Shown one piece after another: positions 10,561 through 22,995 of a stretch of DNA of 64,000 nucleotides. The translations under genes and the position numbers were made by a program. The stretch comes from Crossaster papposus (lineage: Eukaryota; Echinodermata; Asteroidea; Velatida; Solasteridae). The notes under the pieces were generated by a model. That model saw nothing but the letters and a program-made list of their open reading frames with translations. It made no database searches and had not been told where the DNA came from. Within the stretch, counting starts at the first letter, position 1, and each line of letters begins with the position of its first letter. Where the stretch lies: the NCBI GenBank assembly GCA_037893245.1, contig JBAIAA010000021.1, forward strand, positions 1,054,001-1,118,000, written 5' to 3'.

Positions 10561-13454
10561 GAAAAGTATATTTGACCATATTCCATCTCACTGGCACATG
10601 TAAATGAAATACAAAATGTTCAAGAGCATACGATGTAGATATTAATGTCTGAAGATTTTGTAGATTTTCAACTTTTCAAATGTTCATTTTGCTGTGGAAT
10701 TTCCCTTTACTATAGTTTTTGCTTGAATTTACTACATGGGGTTGGTCATTTGTATCTTGCACTAAGGACAAATGCACATGTACATACAGGTATATGAGAG
10801 TCCAGTGATTCAATGTCCAAGTAATTGTACGGATGTGTGGGCATTTTTCTAATCATTCTGGCACCAAGATGCTAAATGTACACTACATACATACCGGTAC
10901 GTCAACCGGTCATGTGTGTCACACACATGCTATTAAATGAACACAGACTCCAATTCTAACCATTCCATGAACAAGGTTGGATATGTAGATATTTTTAGAG
11001 ACGTTGCGGAGGATATTTTGAAAAGTGTCTTGGACTTGAACCAGTTTTTGTTGAGTCGTCAGTGAAGCAATTAATAGCTAATGTCGTGGGTTTGGCTGTA
11101 TGCAGTATTACAGACCATGAGCTGGTTCAAACTGGTAATTGGTGCAAAAACTAAAGCCAAGCAAATGTAATGACATGTATTCACCCTAATTAATCGCACC
11201 AATGTTACTACATGTGTATCCAAAACTTTTGCTAGTTTCCTACTGGCGTTTTCAGATTCTATCCAACCAAATTATTCCAATAAAAAGCATAAGTTGGATG
11301 TTTTAAATAATGAGTCATTCCATTTAAGAAAAATTGATTGTCGTAAAACTGTAATTTCTTCACATTGTCTTTCCTCACTGGGCCCCATGGGAGAACAGTG
11401 GATTCCACTGAACGGGCTACCCAGTATAAATAATTAATAAATTTAGTCCTTTGAAACCACTGTAGAGTTCAATCAAGTGTCCTCGCATGCGAAGCATAGT
11501 CGAGTCACGTGGCTTGAGTTAAAAATCTCTGAGTCTGAGTCCAAATCTCTGGTCAATTGGTTCAGTCTTTAACCCCAAGTAACAAGTCACTATTCGGAAA
11601 TGTCCCCACCATGGGCATGTGTTTCTGTATTTAGAACTTTGAATAAAACATTAGCGGAAGTGCAATCAGAGCTTAACACGTTGATTGCCGGGCATAATTT
11701 CACAGGGCGCCCCCATTTGCCAAGCATTGTACGCATGCGCATACTAATAGGTACTTACAGGTAAGTTGAACTAAAAAAAAAACCGGACAAAAAATAATTT
11801 GAACATAAAAATGTATATGTCCTCACCACTGCCAGCAGCGTATTTGTTGCGTTATCATTGATGCCAGTGTATTCAATTTACAATAAAAAAAACCTTTTAT
11901 TTGCTACGAGTATATTCGTATGTACCTAGTGGCAGAATCCGGTACACCTGTTACTACTATACTCGTAGTCGGCAGTCAACGTGTTAACAGAGCTACAGTA
12001 ATATGTACAGTTTTGTGATGTACGTACGTGTACCGGTATGTGTGTACAGACACCTTAATTTCAAACCTGCCTACCCATTCCTTCTGCCCAACAACCCGTT
12101 ACGCCTTTGTAAGTCTGTTCTTTCCAACAAACTGCTGATGTGCATCGTGCGATGCGGAGTCCACCGTGCCAATTGACATCTATTAACCCTCATAATGAAT
12201 CGGCTGCCTTGGATAAGGTTTGCTGCATTCCGCCATGCTCTAGTGCTCTCTGTCTCATGTCTGCCTTGGATAAGGTTTGCCTCACTCCAACCATGGAGGA
12301 ATAAGAGCAGTATGCTCTACTGGTCTCTGTCTCATGTTTGCCCTTATGTGGACGTGTTTGAGTTTAGATTCATGGTCTGTGTGATATTTGAGCTCATTCT
12401 AATAATCATCTGACTGTGAATGCTGTGGGTGGAGGGAGGTGGGTGGGTGGGGGGAGGTGGGCTGGATCAAAATTAGGTTAACTAAAGAAAAACCTGGATT
12501 GATGAATGCAAATGAAATTTTGCGGTTAGCTTTACTTGTTAAAGGGTCAATACTGTGGGCCATTTGTCAGTTGTGCATTTCTATTGTTTGAAGTAGCAAA
12601 AGTGCTCAAAATATAAAGAAAGGTGCTCTTTAAACAACCCGGTAAAGTGTTTAGCTGTGAAGGCTACATATTCCGAGAAAACAATAATAATTAGAATTGT
12701 GACCCAAATCTAGCGCCGATAGTGTGTGCTGTGCGTCGTTCGAACACTTGCATACATGTACTGTTTGCGGAAATTTCAAAAAGTGTATCTCGGAGACACA
12801 TCTTTGGAAATGACATGCCAGAAGTAATAATTTCACAAGGAGTTTAGAATCAATAATGTATTTACATAAGTAAGCTTTTCAATTGATATTTTGGTGGTTA
12901 CTTTTTGGATCTAGACAAAAGGTACCGGTATATTCCACCTTTAAATGTACCGGTATATTTCACCTTTAAATGTACCGGTATATAAACATACATACACAAG
13001 CAGTTGACCAGGAACTGTGCCGTGACCAGCCATGGGTCACCCAGGAATAAATGCCTATGCATTCCTCCAAACTCCAACATTTGTACAAGTCTCGTGCCTT
13101 TCTGCCCTGAACCTCACATAATTCAATAGGGTCTCCCTGGCCCTGGACCTTTGTACTACATTTGTGACCTGTCCTCACAAAATGTGTGATTTCCCAGTAC
13201 GGCCAGTCAAAGTCAAAATTTGAAGGGGTGGTCAATTTTGAGATTATATGGGGTTTTTTAAGACTAAATCCCCAACAATCAATTCCCAATTTTTAAGGAC
13301 GATCAGATAAAAAAAAAAAATTGACTATGCCTTTCTTTGCGCGTTCACACAATTTCTCGCAAGAAATGCCTGTTTTCTCATAATCTCTGTATTAAGACTC
13401 CAGACTAAAAAATAAATATAAAAACAATATTGAGTATTAAATCTCCAAGTGTTA

Positions 13455-13853
13455 TACAGTCAAACCTGCCATTGCGGCCACCTTGATACAGCGGCCACCT
13501 GGCTTAATTAACTGGCCATCTTTGCTTGGTCCCAGTTTGATTCTTGCATAAACATACCATAACCATTTCTGCTAATGCGGCCACTGCGTAACGCGGCCAG
13601 TGGCCAACCCATAATAGCCCACAGCAAATAAAATGTGTACAATTACATTGCCGTGAAACCTGTGTACTCCGGCCGCAGAAATGAAGTGCGCCCTCTGTTG
13701 ACTTTGAAATCTCTCCTGTTGTTTGGTTCCTGGACTTCATACATGTACATGTATGGGTGTGTACATGTGTACGTCTTGCTATAGTGGCCACTTGCGTATA
13801 GTGGCCACGAAAACCGGCACCGTCGATGGCCGCTATATTAAGGTTTGACTGTA
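13455..13853. mobile_element. pogo/mariner-like MITE
   Basis: Ends are TACAGTCAAACCT and AGGTTTGACTGTA, perfect inverted repeats with TA at each outer edge. The interior is rich in GCGGCCAC / GTGGCCGC motifs, which recur inverted toward the two ends. Length is 399 bp with no transposase. TACAGTCAAACC-type ends are known from pogo/Tigger-like elements. Confidence 0.8.
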
Positions 13854-14339
13854 CCATTGGAAACCTCTGTTTCCACAGAATTTAGAAATACCCATACCCA
13901 TATCTCAATTTTTGATTTTGCCGACTTTACGCTCATTTTGTGATGACGTTTCACATTTGTCAGTCAAACAAAGTCCAACAACAAATGCCAAAACCTAGCA
14001 AAACCTGCAGTTGGAGTTTGATGGGTTTGGGGTAGTTAGGGTTAAGTGGACCCGCCCATCAGGAATTGTCATGTCCATCCTGGCTGTACATGTACACCCT
14101 ACCGTACATGCACCGTTATCAATTCTTTTCGAATGACTTGCTCTCTTGTATCGATATCATTTGCCTGATATTCTCAGGAAACAGAGAGGATATAAAGTGT
14201 TTTCTCTGGTTGGTGTTATTTATCTGCCCGGCTTCTTCTATTTCATTTTGTTTGTTTCCTGTGGGAGACAATCAAGAATGTTTCACTGGAACATTTACAT
14301 CGTAATAAACGAATGTTAAATCAAAAGTGTAAAGTCATT

Positions 14340-14405
14340 TTACATACATACATGCATACATACATGTACATACATACATACATGTACATGTACCTGTACT
14401 TACAT
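14340..14405. repeat. (CATA)n / ACATGTAC simple repeat
   Basis: Repeated CATACATA and ACATGTAC words, ending TGTACATGTACCTGTAC. Confidence 0.85.
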
Positions 14406-14529
14406 ATCGTTAGACCCTCTTAAATTAATACGCGATCCTATTTCTCTGCACTCGCTTAAAAATTATGTTACTATGATCGTATTCTTTGATGCATGAACTT
14501 TCACAACCACTTGCATTATCTGCAGCAGA

Positions 14530-15145
14530 ACAACTCATTCATGCTTTTGTTTTATCCAGATTAGATTTTTGTAACAGCCTACATGTACTTTGAAAATAAA
14601 TGAGTTCAAACTACATGTACATATCTGACAATCTGTAACATTTGCAGGTAAGGTGTCCCACAAACGGGGGAATCTAATAAAAGATGAATTCTGGAGAGCA
14701 TTAGTTCTAGAATAACGACGTGTAAACTTCAATTCATCAAGGTGCCTCTCATTAAAATTGATGTACAGGTAGTTTTCAAAGTCAATATCAAATTTGTTGT
14801 AATGCGTTTCACTACAAAAACAACAGCCAAAAAGTTAAGCTTATCTGTTAAGTACTGAATGACAGCCCCAGCTTACAACAATAGTCCGATACTCCACCTT
14901 ATCCCCGTCTGAATTTGGCTGGCTATAATTCCTTGAAAGACCCAAGCAGGAACGAAATCTTCTTTGAACTCCCAAAGATGTTTGTTGGAAGAAAGAACTT
15001 GGACACCAAACTGGGGATGCATATTCAAGAATAGGCCTCACAAGACTGCTGTAGAGACTAACAATCTTTATAATTAACCATAATTCACATGATGATTCCA
15101 AGAATGATTTAATGATAATTGGCTTAGGTGTCAAATTGTTCACTG
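14530..15145 (-). pseudogene. LINE reverse-transcriptase C-terminal remnant
   Basis: On the minus strand, 15143-14841 encodes LYSSLVRPILEYASPVWCPS, the typical thumb region of Jockey/CR1-type reverse transcriptases. After a stop and a frame change, 14732-14535 encodes a Phe-Pro-Arg-Leu-Trp-Asp-Thr-Leu-Pro segment that usually ends such ORFs. The catalytic core is missing. It is a 5'-truncated, decayed copy in antisense to PKD. Confidence 0.8.
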
Positions 15146-15441
15146 CATGTGGGTCGTTCCGTGAAGTTTAGACACAAAATGTGAATTAACTTTCAAAAAT
15201 ATTGGACTGTACTGAGATCAATGATTTTGCACTCTTGATTTCTATTCATTTTATAAACATTACTAAGAGTTTAGGTCTCAATTTGTTTGATTATTTATGC
15301 CTTTCTTCAGACATTCACATCAATCCCTGTATGTACACATACATATAAATAAAACTACATTGTAATAGGGACTTTGTGTCCCGTTATGCTGTTATTTTTC
15401 AACTGCAGTGGTACACAGAATAATATAAGCATTATATTAAA

Positions 15442-17535
15442 TAATAATAATAATAATAATACAAGGCATTTATATGGCGCTCTACAAAGATCACAGCGCC
15501 TAACAATCAACATGCAGCACACATATACATTTGTACACACAAATATTATATATTTATAACAAAATGGGAAATAAGTGTGTTTTAAGTAGGCGCTTGAAGA
15601 TCGCAATGGACGCCGCTTCCCTGATAATAACCGGCAGTTGATTCCAAAGATTCGGAGCAGCAACAGAGAATGAGCTATCCCCGGCTTTTTTGTTGGAGCG
15701 AGGAACAACCAGTCGGGTGACATCAGAAGAAGAGCGGAGTCTCATGCGATCTCCAGGTCTCTCTTTGTTATAAAAAGCAAGATTATCGGTAATGTAGCTT
15801 GGGGATTGACCATTGATAGATTTATATACATACAAAAGGATTTTGAACACGATTCTTTCTTTGACAGGGAGCCAGTGAAGCGAGCGCAGTAATTGACCAG
15901 ATGAACTTTCTCTTCCGCATGAAAACACAAGACGCGCAGCTTTATTTTGAAGACGCTGTACACGTCTTATGTCGACTTCCCTGGCACCATGTAGCAAAGA
16001 GTTGGCATAGTCAATACGAGAAAGAACCAAAGATCTAACAGCATTTTGGCAAGCCTCCTGAGTGAGAAACCGGCGAATCCGCCATAAATTACGAATATGA
16101 AAATTTACACTTCTACAAATTGTATTGATGTGACTGGTCATGGATAATGCAGAATCAAGTATAACCCCTAGATTTTTAACAGTGTTAGAGGGCTTAATAC
16201 ATGTGTCTCCAAGTTTTAACTCAATATGTGGTAATTTGTTGATGACTGTCGGTGTAGCAAAAACAAAGAATTCAGTTTTGTCTTGATTTAGCTGTAACAT
16301 GTTATGGACCATCCAAGTATTGATCTTAGAAATACAAGTGGAAAGATTAGTGAGCGTACGATCAGAATCACCAGCCACTTTTGGGTCAAATTCTGCATAG
16401 AGCTGGGTATCGTCAGCATAAACATGAAAATTTAGATTGTGTTCTCTGATGATATCACCAACTGGATGAGTGTACATGGTGAAACACTGTGGGCCTATTA
16501 CTGAGCCCTGGGGTACCGAGAATCTCAAAACATGCTCAAAGGATTGAACAGTCTTGATGGATACTCTAGTACGGCGTCCATTGAGATAAGACATGAACCA
16601 GGACTTAGTGGCACCTGTAATACCAAAACAAGTCTCAAGTCTGTCAAGAAGTATTCCATGATCAATGGTATCAAATGCTGCTGACATGTCAAGTAAAACC
16701 AAGAGAACAACTTTGTTTTTATCTAGGGATTGCAAGATGTCATTTTTCACCTTAAGCAAGGCAGTCTCAGTACTGTGGTGGGTTTTATATGCTGACTGGA
16801 ACTTTTCACCGAGATTGTTGTTTTTTACATGATTTGTAACTTGACATGACGCAGTCTTTTCAATTACTTTTCCAATGAATTTGATATTTGAAACAGGTCG
16901 ATAACTCTTAAAGGCATTTGGATCGAGGGTGGGTTTCTTAAGAACAGGGGTGATTATCGATTGTTTGAAGGTTTCAGGGAAAATACCAGATGAAAGGGAA
17001 GCGTTAACAATTCTTGTTATAACCGGTAACACAGTAGGCAAGCATCGTTTAACAAGCCAGGATGGTAACGTGTCTAGTGAACACGACTTGTTAGACAGTT
17101 GCCTAATGAGTTTTTCAACATCAGATTTGGTTAGAATCTTGAAATTAGGCAAATTTATGCTAGGATCTACATTTGTAATTGAAACTGACATGGTATAGTA
17201 TCTGAGCGGAAAGAAGCTTCAGATGTAACCTTAGATCGGATTTGCTCAACTTTGTCAACGAAAAAGGACATAAAACTATCAGCAAGTTCAGATTCAGAGT
17301 CGCAAACTGGTAATGTTCTTGAACCGCTGTTTAGAAGGCCCCGTATAGTCGTGTACATGTCCTTAGAGCTAGCACTGGTGAATTTGTCGGAGTAGTATGC
17401 TTTCTTGGCATCAGCAATCAGCTTCTGGACATTTTTCTTTTGAGTTAGAAACGCGTCGTAGTCAATGTTTAAACGACTTTTGCACCATTTGCGCTCAAGT
17501 CGTCTACGAAGTCGTCTTTCTTCACTTATAGCAAT
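15442..17535 (-). pseudogene. CR1/L2-like LINE, 5'-truncated, with near-complete reverse transcriptase
   Basis: The minus-strand frame 17191-15554 (545 aa) has reverse-transcriptase motifs: FKSYRPVSNIKFIGKVIE, LLDMSAAFDTIDHGIL, PQGSVIGP, YADDTQLY (catalytic Asp pair) and a C-terminal AAPNLWNQLPV block. The frame continues upstream as 17358-17167 in another phase (a frameshift near 17191-17205), reading FMSFFVDKVEQIRSKV, and homology fades by about 17535. No endonuclease domain remains. The 3' end is GCGCCATATAAATGCCTTGT then (ATT)n, the microsatellite tail usual in this group. It is antisense in PKD intron A-B. Confidence 0.9.
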
Positions 17536-17768
17536 CGATAAGTGAACAATCTAAAACATGTTTTCATCAATTTCACTCAGGCCGATGATTTTGAGGCCTA
17601 TTTAATATGTTTAATACAACCCCTATATTTGCATCTGATATTTAAATGACGGTTGACCCTTGCATCATATCATGCTGGCCGATATTAGGCGTTCAATAAC
17701 AGTCACAACCCTAATTATCTAATGGTTTTTAATTTTTATTTATATACGGTATATATATTTGGTTTTTA

Positions 17769-17783
17769 GGGGGGGGGGGGGGG
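17769..17783. repeat. poly-G tract
   Basis: Fifteen consecutive G. A shorter G run (30961-30975) and a 23-nt one (21172-21194) occur elsewhere. Confidence 0.9.
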
Positions 17784-18389
17784 TATGGGGGAGAAACTAA
17801 CCAAAAAACATCAATTACTTACTACACGCAGACACCTACCGGTACATACATGTATGATTTAAAAAAATTGCCTCCCCAAAAACAATTAAAGTACTATCCT
17901 ATTTTCAAATGCCATGTACCGGGACATGTAATCGTAAACAGAACTAATTTGTTTACCTAATCTGCTAATTTGAGTTGGTAAACATATACGTACATTGTAC
18001 ATGTGCTGGTACATCATGTTTACAGTACAGTGCAATAGGAAATTCTTTTCACACATTTTCATTTTCATTACACAAGTGTAAAAAGTGTGAAACTATTTCC
18101 ACAATAAGAAACAGTTTTCACACTTTCACACAATTTTCGCACCTTTTTACACAAGTGGGAGATTGTTTTCACACCTTTTTTACACTGGTGGAAAAATTTG
18201 CTTGCAAAATGGGAATTTTTTGTTTTCATTTTGCACGCAAATTTTGTGAAAATTCCTATTCGCGTGACCTTTTCACAAGGTGACTTTTCTTTTCACAAAA
18301 TTTCCCATTCACAATTGCAGTGCACTGTCTGTCTATCACCAATTAATCATGAGCCCTTCAGTCTGTAAAATGTGGCAGAGGCTTTGACC

Positions 18390-18519
18390 TTAAGCCGTGT
18401 CCGAATTACTTGGCTGCGGCTTGATATTATGCACGAGTCTGTGATATATGGCTGCAGCCGCTACCATAGCCTCATGCGTAATTTCAAGCCGCAGCCAAGT
18501 AATTCGGACACGCCCTTAA
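18390..18519. mobile_element. 130-bp TTAA-flanked foldback (MITE-D)
   Basis: Starts TTAAGCCGTGTCCGAATTAC and ends GTAATTCGGACACGCCCTTAA when trimmed to its core. The arms CCGAATTACTTGGCTGCGGC and GCCGCAGCCAAGTAATTCGG are perfect inverted repeats, about 30 bp in all. TTAA marks both edges. Confidence 0.85.
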
Positions 18520-18690
18520 CAGTACATGTGATTTGACTTAAACATGTAAGATGGACTGGGCCACAACTCTGACATATAATTGTACATGTACATGTAGGTC
18601 AACAATCAATGCTCAACCTGGTATCAAACTTTCAATTTTTGTCCACAATAATTTGCTAATTTGAGTTGGTACATACATACCAAGTTTCAG

Positions 18691-19085
18691 TTAAAGGTAG
18701 GATACACCATTGGTAATTGCTTGAATTATCATGAATGGGTGGATTTGGGGGGGTTGTATGTTAAAGTTGTATGTTAAAGTAAATTCGGACCTGTCCGAAG
18801 TTTTACAATCATGGATGCCGAAAAAATCATGAAAAACAGCGTTTGTTTTCAAACCGGCGTTGGGCAGTTATTCTTATGTTATTATCGGGTTTTTTCGCGA
18901 TCGTCTTCTGGCGATAGCGAATTTCGGAATAATTACAGGATATCTACATTGTAGCGCAATAATTTTGCTGGATACCTACATGTGTACATGTAGAATCATT
19001 ATATACTTTCAAATAAGTAAGATATTTCTTAATAATTCGGTAGTAAATATTTTCGATGTCTGCAAATCGTGTATCCTACCTTTAA
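18691..19085 (+). mobile_element. MITE-A, full-length copy, TTAA-flanked
   Basis: Begins TTAAAGGTAGGATACACCAT and ends GTGTATCCTACCTTTAA. The 19-bp ends are inverted repeats. Internal landmarks are TTACAATCATGGATGCCG, AGGATATCTAC, TTTTGCTGGATACCTAC and TTAATAATTCGGTAG. It serves as the reference copy for the family. Confidence 0.92.
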
Positions 19086-19215
19086 GTTACCTGTTACAGT
19101 TACTGCTCCACACCGTGAACTGTAACAAGGCTTTCTCTTTTGCCATTGTTCATCCTAATTTACTTGTGACTTTACTTATGATTTGACTTAATTAACTCTA
19201 ACCCTCCAGGTTATG

Positions 19216-19547
19216 TTAAAGGTAGGATACACCATTGGTAATTGCATGAATTATCGTGAATGGATGGATTTGATGGGTTGTATCTTTTAGTAAATATCGT
19301 TTAACTGACCTGTGCGAAGTTTTACAACCATGGATGCCGAGAAAAGCCAGACGGCGATCGCAAATTTTTATTTATAAAATTTATTTTTTTCGGAATAATT
19401 AGAGGATATCTAGCGCAATGTCTAGCGCAATCATTTTGCTGGATGCCTAGAATCATTATTTACTTTCAAATGAGTAGGATATCTCTTAATAATTCGGTAG
19501 TAAATATTTTCGATATCTGCAAATGGTGTATCCTACGGTACCTTTAA
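19216..19547 (+). mobile_element. MITE-A copy, TTAA-flanked
   Basis: Begins TTAAAGGTAGGATACACCAT and ends CCTACGGTACCTTTAA, with a small GGTACC insertion near the right end. It lies about 130 bp downstream of the copy at 18691 in the same orientation. Confidence 0.9.
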
Positions 19548-19662
19548 GGAGAATACACAAGAAAATGTGGATTCGTAATTACGTAATCACAAGGCGCGAA
19601 GCACCAGGTGAATTCGTACATTGAAAATTACAAAACAGTTTGTTTCTCTTTTGTCATTACAG

Positions 19663-19794
19663 CTACAGCTACCGTTGAAGACAGACAGATCAGACCTCAC
19701 ACGCTCTACGTCCACTCCTACAAGAGTCCAACGTTCTGTGACTTCTGCGGTCAAATGCTGTTTGGCCTGGTCAGACAAGGCCTCAAATGTCATG
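19663..19794 (+). CDS. PRKD: PKD exon B: first half of C1a zinc finger
   Basis: Encodes [19 protein letters not shown] and continues through the first zinc ligands of C1a. The pattern H-x12-C-x2-C-x13-C begins here and finishes in exon C. C1 domains bind diacylglycerol or phorbol ester and recruit PKD to membranes. It enters in phase 1 (G|CT) and leaves in phase 1 at CATG|GTGAGT. Two acceptor AGs lie 6 nt apart (19661-19662 and 19667-19668); both keep frame, giving A-T-A-T-V or A-T-V. The upstream one matches the length usual in the family. The 12.4-kb intron before it is the longest in the window. Confidence 0.95.
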
Positions 19795-20644
19795 GTGAGT
19801 CACTTGGGATTTCAGGGAAAAGTCGTGTGAGGAATTGAAATAACACAGACAAAGACACACAATAAAACAAATATCAAAACATGATTTACAAGTAAAACTA
19901 AGAAGAAAATAGAATGACTAAACTAATTAACACCAAGACCAGAACCAGACTCAAAATATTATAGACCAAGACCAAAATTCAATCTAAAGAACCCAAAACT
20001 AAAACCAAAGAAACTAAAAACCTAAACTAAAATCCTTCTAATTGAAACTAAGACTTAGAAACTTAAGACTTAAAAACAGACCTAAAACCCCAAACCAAAA
20101 ATCTTCAAAGGGTCATTTCACCCATTGGGTTAAACCCTACCATCTTCAAATTAGTTTCATTTGTTTTATAGGGTTATTTTGGGTCAAAAGCACTTTTGGA
20201 AAATGAGACAAAACTGGGAAGACGTCAAAATGAGAGTTGGCGGGTGTTAGAAAAAAGAATATGATTCTTCTTGCACTTCATTCGGACATTCCGTTGACGA
20301 GTTATGCCTGTTTAAAATTAGCATTTTTTAAGAAAAAACCTGAAGAAAAGGCCCACAAAGTTTTGGATTTTGTATTTGTGAAAATGAAAGATGCCAAGCA
20401 TTTTTCATTTAAAACACTTTCATTCCACAGGTATTTTTATACTATACATGTAACTTCAAAACATGTGTAGTAGATATATCAAAGATTACAAATATGAATA
20501 AATCAAAAAATTACAAGACAAAAGTCTCACTTTGGACTATGCCCAGTTCTATTTCATTTTACCAGAACGCCTCACATTTGCCCCCAAAAAAACCCCATTT
20601 GATATGCCTTTCCATTAATCATTGAGCTTACTTTTTCTTATCAG
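19795..20644 (+). other. PKD intron B-C
   Basis: 850 bp. 19855-20100 is a purine- and A-rich low-complexity stretch of imperfect AACCAAA / ACTAAA words. A 77-codon open frame at 20237-20470 has no recognisable domain and is not supported as a gene. Confidence 0.8.
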
Positions 20645-20799
20645 GTTGTGGGGGCAACTACCACAAACGCTGTGCTTTTAAGATCCCCAATGACTGCACG
20701 CTATCCAAGCGGCGGCCCTCCTCAATCGCTTACAGCTCTGCAAGCTTACCGTGGTCCACCTCTGAGATGAGCCTGGCGAGCGAAAGCAGTGATCCAATG
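20645..20799 (+). CDS. PRKD: PKD exon C: second half of C1a and Ser-rich linker
   Basis: Starts by completing a Gly codon and encodes C-G-G-N-Y-H-K-R-C then AFKIPNDC, which supplies the last C1a zinc ligands (C-x2-C-x4-H-x2-C-x7-C, counted with exon B). The rest is a Ser-rich linker with a basic stretch, [12 protein letters not shown]. In vertebrate PKDs the equivalent basic-Ser stretch between the C1 domains carries phospho-serines bound by 14-3-3; that role here is an inference. It leaves in phase 0 at ATG|GTAAAG. Confidence 0.95.
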
Positions 20800-21099
20800 G
20801 TAAAGACTTGGAACTGCTAAGCAGAAAAAAAATTGCTAAGCATATTTTTTTGTTAGGTTTCAGAAGCAAAAATCGTCAGGGAACTAGTCACAAGCGAGAT
20901 AAATCTCATGGAATTCTGGCTGGTAACCTGTTATGCTAAGCACAAATTGTCTGTGCTTAGCAATATTTTTCTGCTTAGCACTATAAGCAGCTCCATGGAA
21001 TTAATTGCACCTTGAGCCCCATGAGTTTTCCAAACTATGGCTCTGTCTGGGGACTTTGGCTTCAGGAGAGCTTTGTCTCAAGTAGAAAATAATGCTTCA

Positions 21100-21260
21100 A
21101 ATGTTTGTTTTTTTGTCTACAGAATTTGATGAATTTTAATGTAACTTGGATGAAGTGTTCTTTGCCTGGGAGGGGGGGGGGGGGGGGGGGGGGGTTCACC
21201 AATACTCTTTCGAAGTTGGAGGTCAGAGTCATCTGGAGGTCATTTAAAATCACTTGTTTG
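21100..21260 (+). repeat. Interspersed repeat fragment with 23-nt poly-G
   Basis: Shares TGTAACTTGGATGAAGTG, then a Ser-Phe-Cys-like block and TTGGAGGTCA, with 62900-63010. Poly-G runs from 21172 to 21194. Confidence 0.6.
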
Positions 21261-21843
21261 ACATTGCTCCTACTTTTCTTTTTTTTCTTTTTTCTTCAAA
21301 TTTCTACTATTTCCTACTTTTTGTTTGTTAACAATGAAATCTGATTGAGTATACTGTCACGTTGTCGTATGTAAATCATACAATAATGTATATTTCCAAG
21401 AGCTTAGTTGAGAACATCAAAGGAAAGCCCGGTTATACGTACTTTATTTCGAATGTGAAGTTAATTTTATGACGTCAACAATTGAAGTTTATTGTGACGT
21501 ACTCTGTTAGCTTAACGTATTCGCTTCGTATTCGCATTTGCATGAACTGGGCTTGAGGCTTATGATGTTGTGGACATGGGTGGGTATCAACGAAAACTAT
21601 TCCTGAAAGCCTACAAAAGTCCTGCCTTTATCCTGATTATGTTTTCCAATTTTATGTTTTACCTGGCTTTAATTAAAAGCCTGTAATGGGATTAAATGTT
21701 ATAAACAATGGTTTTGCCGATTCTGCAGTGTCCATTTAAAAATCTCTAAAATATGGAGACTAGCAATTTGAGGATGGGTCTAGTGGTAGAGCACTGGTCG
21801 GTGTTCCAATTCGGCTTATTTGCTTTGATGGAGTGAAAACTGT

Positions 21844-22097
21844 TTAACCAGTTCATGCTGGGATTATTTTGACATCGACTGGGCCTAGGCACAGGATTGT
21901 TTTTCACGAACCTTGATCTAAAACGGGTTTAGGCCGATATTTTAGGTAGAACACCTCGTTATTTCCGGCCTCACTCGCTGCGAGCCAGCTGCTGACAGAT
22001 ATTTCTGGCCTTGGTCACGACGTGTTTTTCCGTCATCCGTCATTCCGGGAAAACTTTGCGTGTATACAGTACAGGTCATCCGATGCGAACTGGTTAA
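21844..22097 (-). mobile_element. MITE-B copy, reverse orientation, TTAA-flanked
   Basis: Starts TTAACCAGTTCATGCTGGGA and ends CATCCGATGCGAACTGGTTAA. Internal order is the reverse complement of the copy at 44033. Confidence 0.85.
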
Positions 22098-22673
22098 ACA
22101 GACAGCAGGTTTTAAACAATCCTAAAAAAAAACCCCAGAAGCCAAACTGTGACACTTTGTAACATTAAAATGAAACAAACAAAATATAAACTGAATGGAG
22201 GAAGTGAAACGAGAATTAAAAAGGTGACTAGCCCCAAAACTCTTATTCCTTTGATGAGCTTTTCTCCATTTGTTCATATTTGAGCAAGGTTCTATTTAGG
22301 TAGTTTCCCTAAATAATAAAGTTGTTTTAAAATGTTCATACAACATGTCTCCCAGGAACTTGAATCTGTCCATATGTCCAAAGTAAAAAACCTTTGACGT
22401 GTTTACTGCTAACGAAGCTTTCACAAGGAACCCCCTTGCCAATTATGTGGTGTACATGTTTGCATGGGTGCAATTTTAAAAAAACCCAATAATTTGATAA
22501 TTAGAATTTAACCATTCGATACATTTTTGCCAGCAGCTACATTTTCAGCGACACCAGTATATTTTTTTTACAATTTACCAAAGCCTTTTTTTCTTCAAAA
22601 TAATGTACAAGTAATGACAGGTGTATACGCATGTAAGTGAACAATGGAAAATAACCATTGATAAAATGTCTAA

Positions 22674-22995
22674 ATATTTAAAGATAGGATACACCATTGG
22701 TAGTTGCTTGAATTATCATTAATGGGTGAATTTGGGGGCTTGTATTTTATAGTAAATATCGTTTAACTGACCTGTCCGAAGTTTTACAATTATGGATGCT
22801 GAGAAAAACAAGAAAAACAGTGTTAGTTTTCAACCGGCATCAGGCAGTGGTTTTTTGGTTGTTATTGGTTTCTTTGCGATCACCGGAACAATCACAGGAT
22901 ATCTAGCCCAATCGTTATGCTGGATGCCTACATTATTTATTTTCAGTAAGTAAGATATTTTCTGTTAATTCGGTAGTAAAATGTTTCGATATCTT
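22674..22995 (+). mobile_element. MITE-A copy, right end replaced by tandem repeat
   Basis: Starts TTTAAAGATAGGATACACCA, runs through the usual landmarks to TTCGATATCT, then passes into the 13-bp tandem array in place of the usual GCAAATGGTGTATCC end. Confidence 0.85.

Larger units (their letters stand above)
7240..19662 (+). other. PKD intron A-B (12.4 kb)
   Basis: No host coding exon is seen. Contents: MITE-B (8436-8677), a 20-bp satellite (9514-9857), a duplicated SINE-like unit (9880-10560), a pogo-like MITE (13455-13853), two LINE remnants (14530-15145, 15442-17535), a TTAA foldback (18390-18519) and two MITE-A copies (18691-19085, 19216-19547). A long intron separating the N-terminal exons from the C1 exons is common for PKD genes. 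Confidence 0.8.

Noticed and set aside
15554-17191. Host gene for a 545-residue protein
   Set aside because: Reverse-transcriptase motifs, a 3' microsatellite tail and 5' truncation mark it as a LINE.
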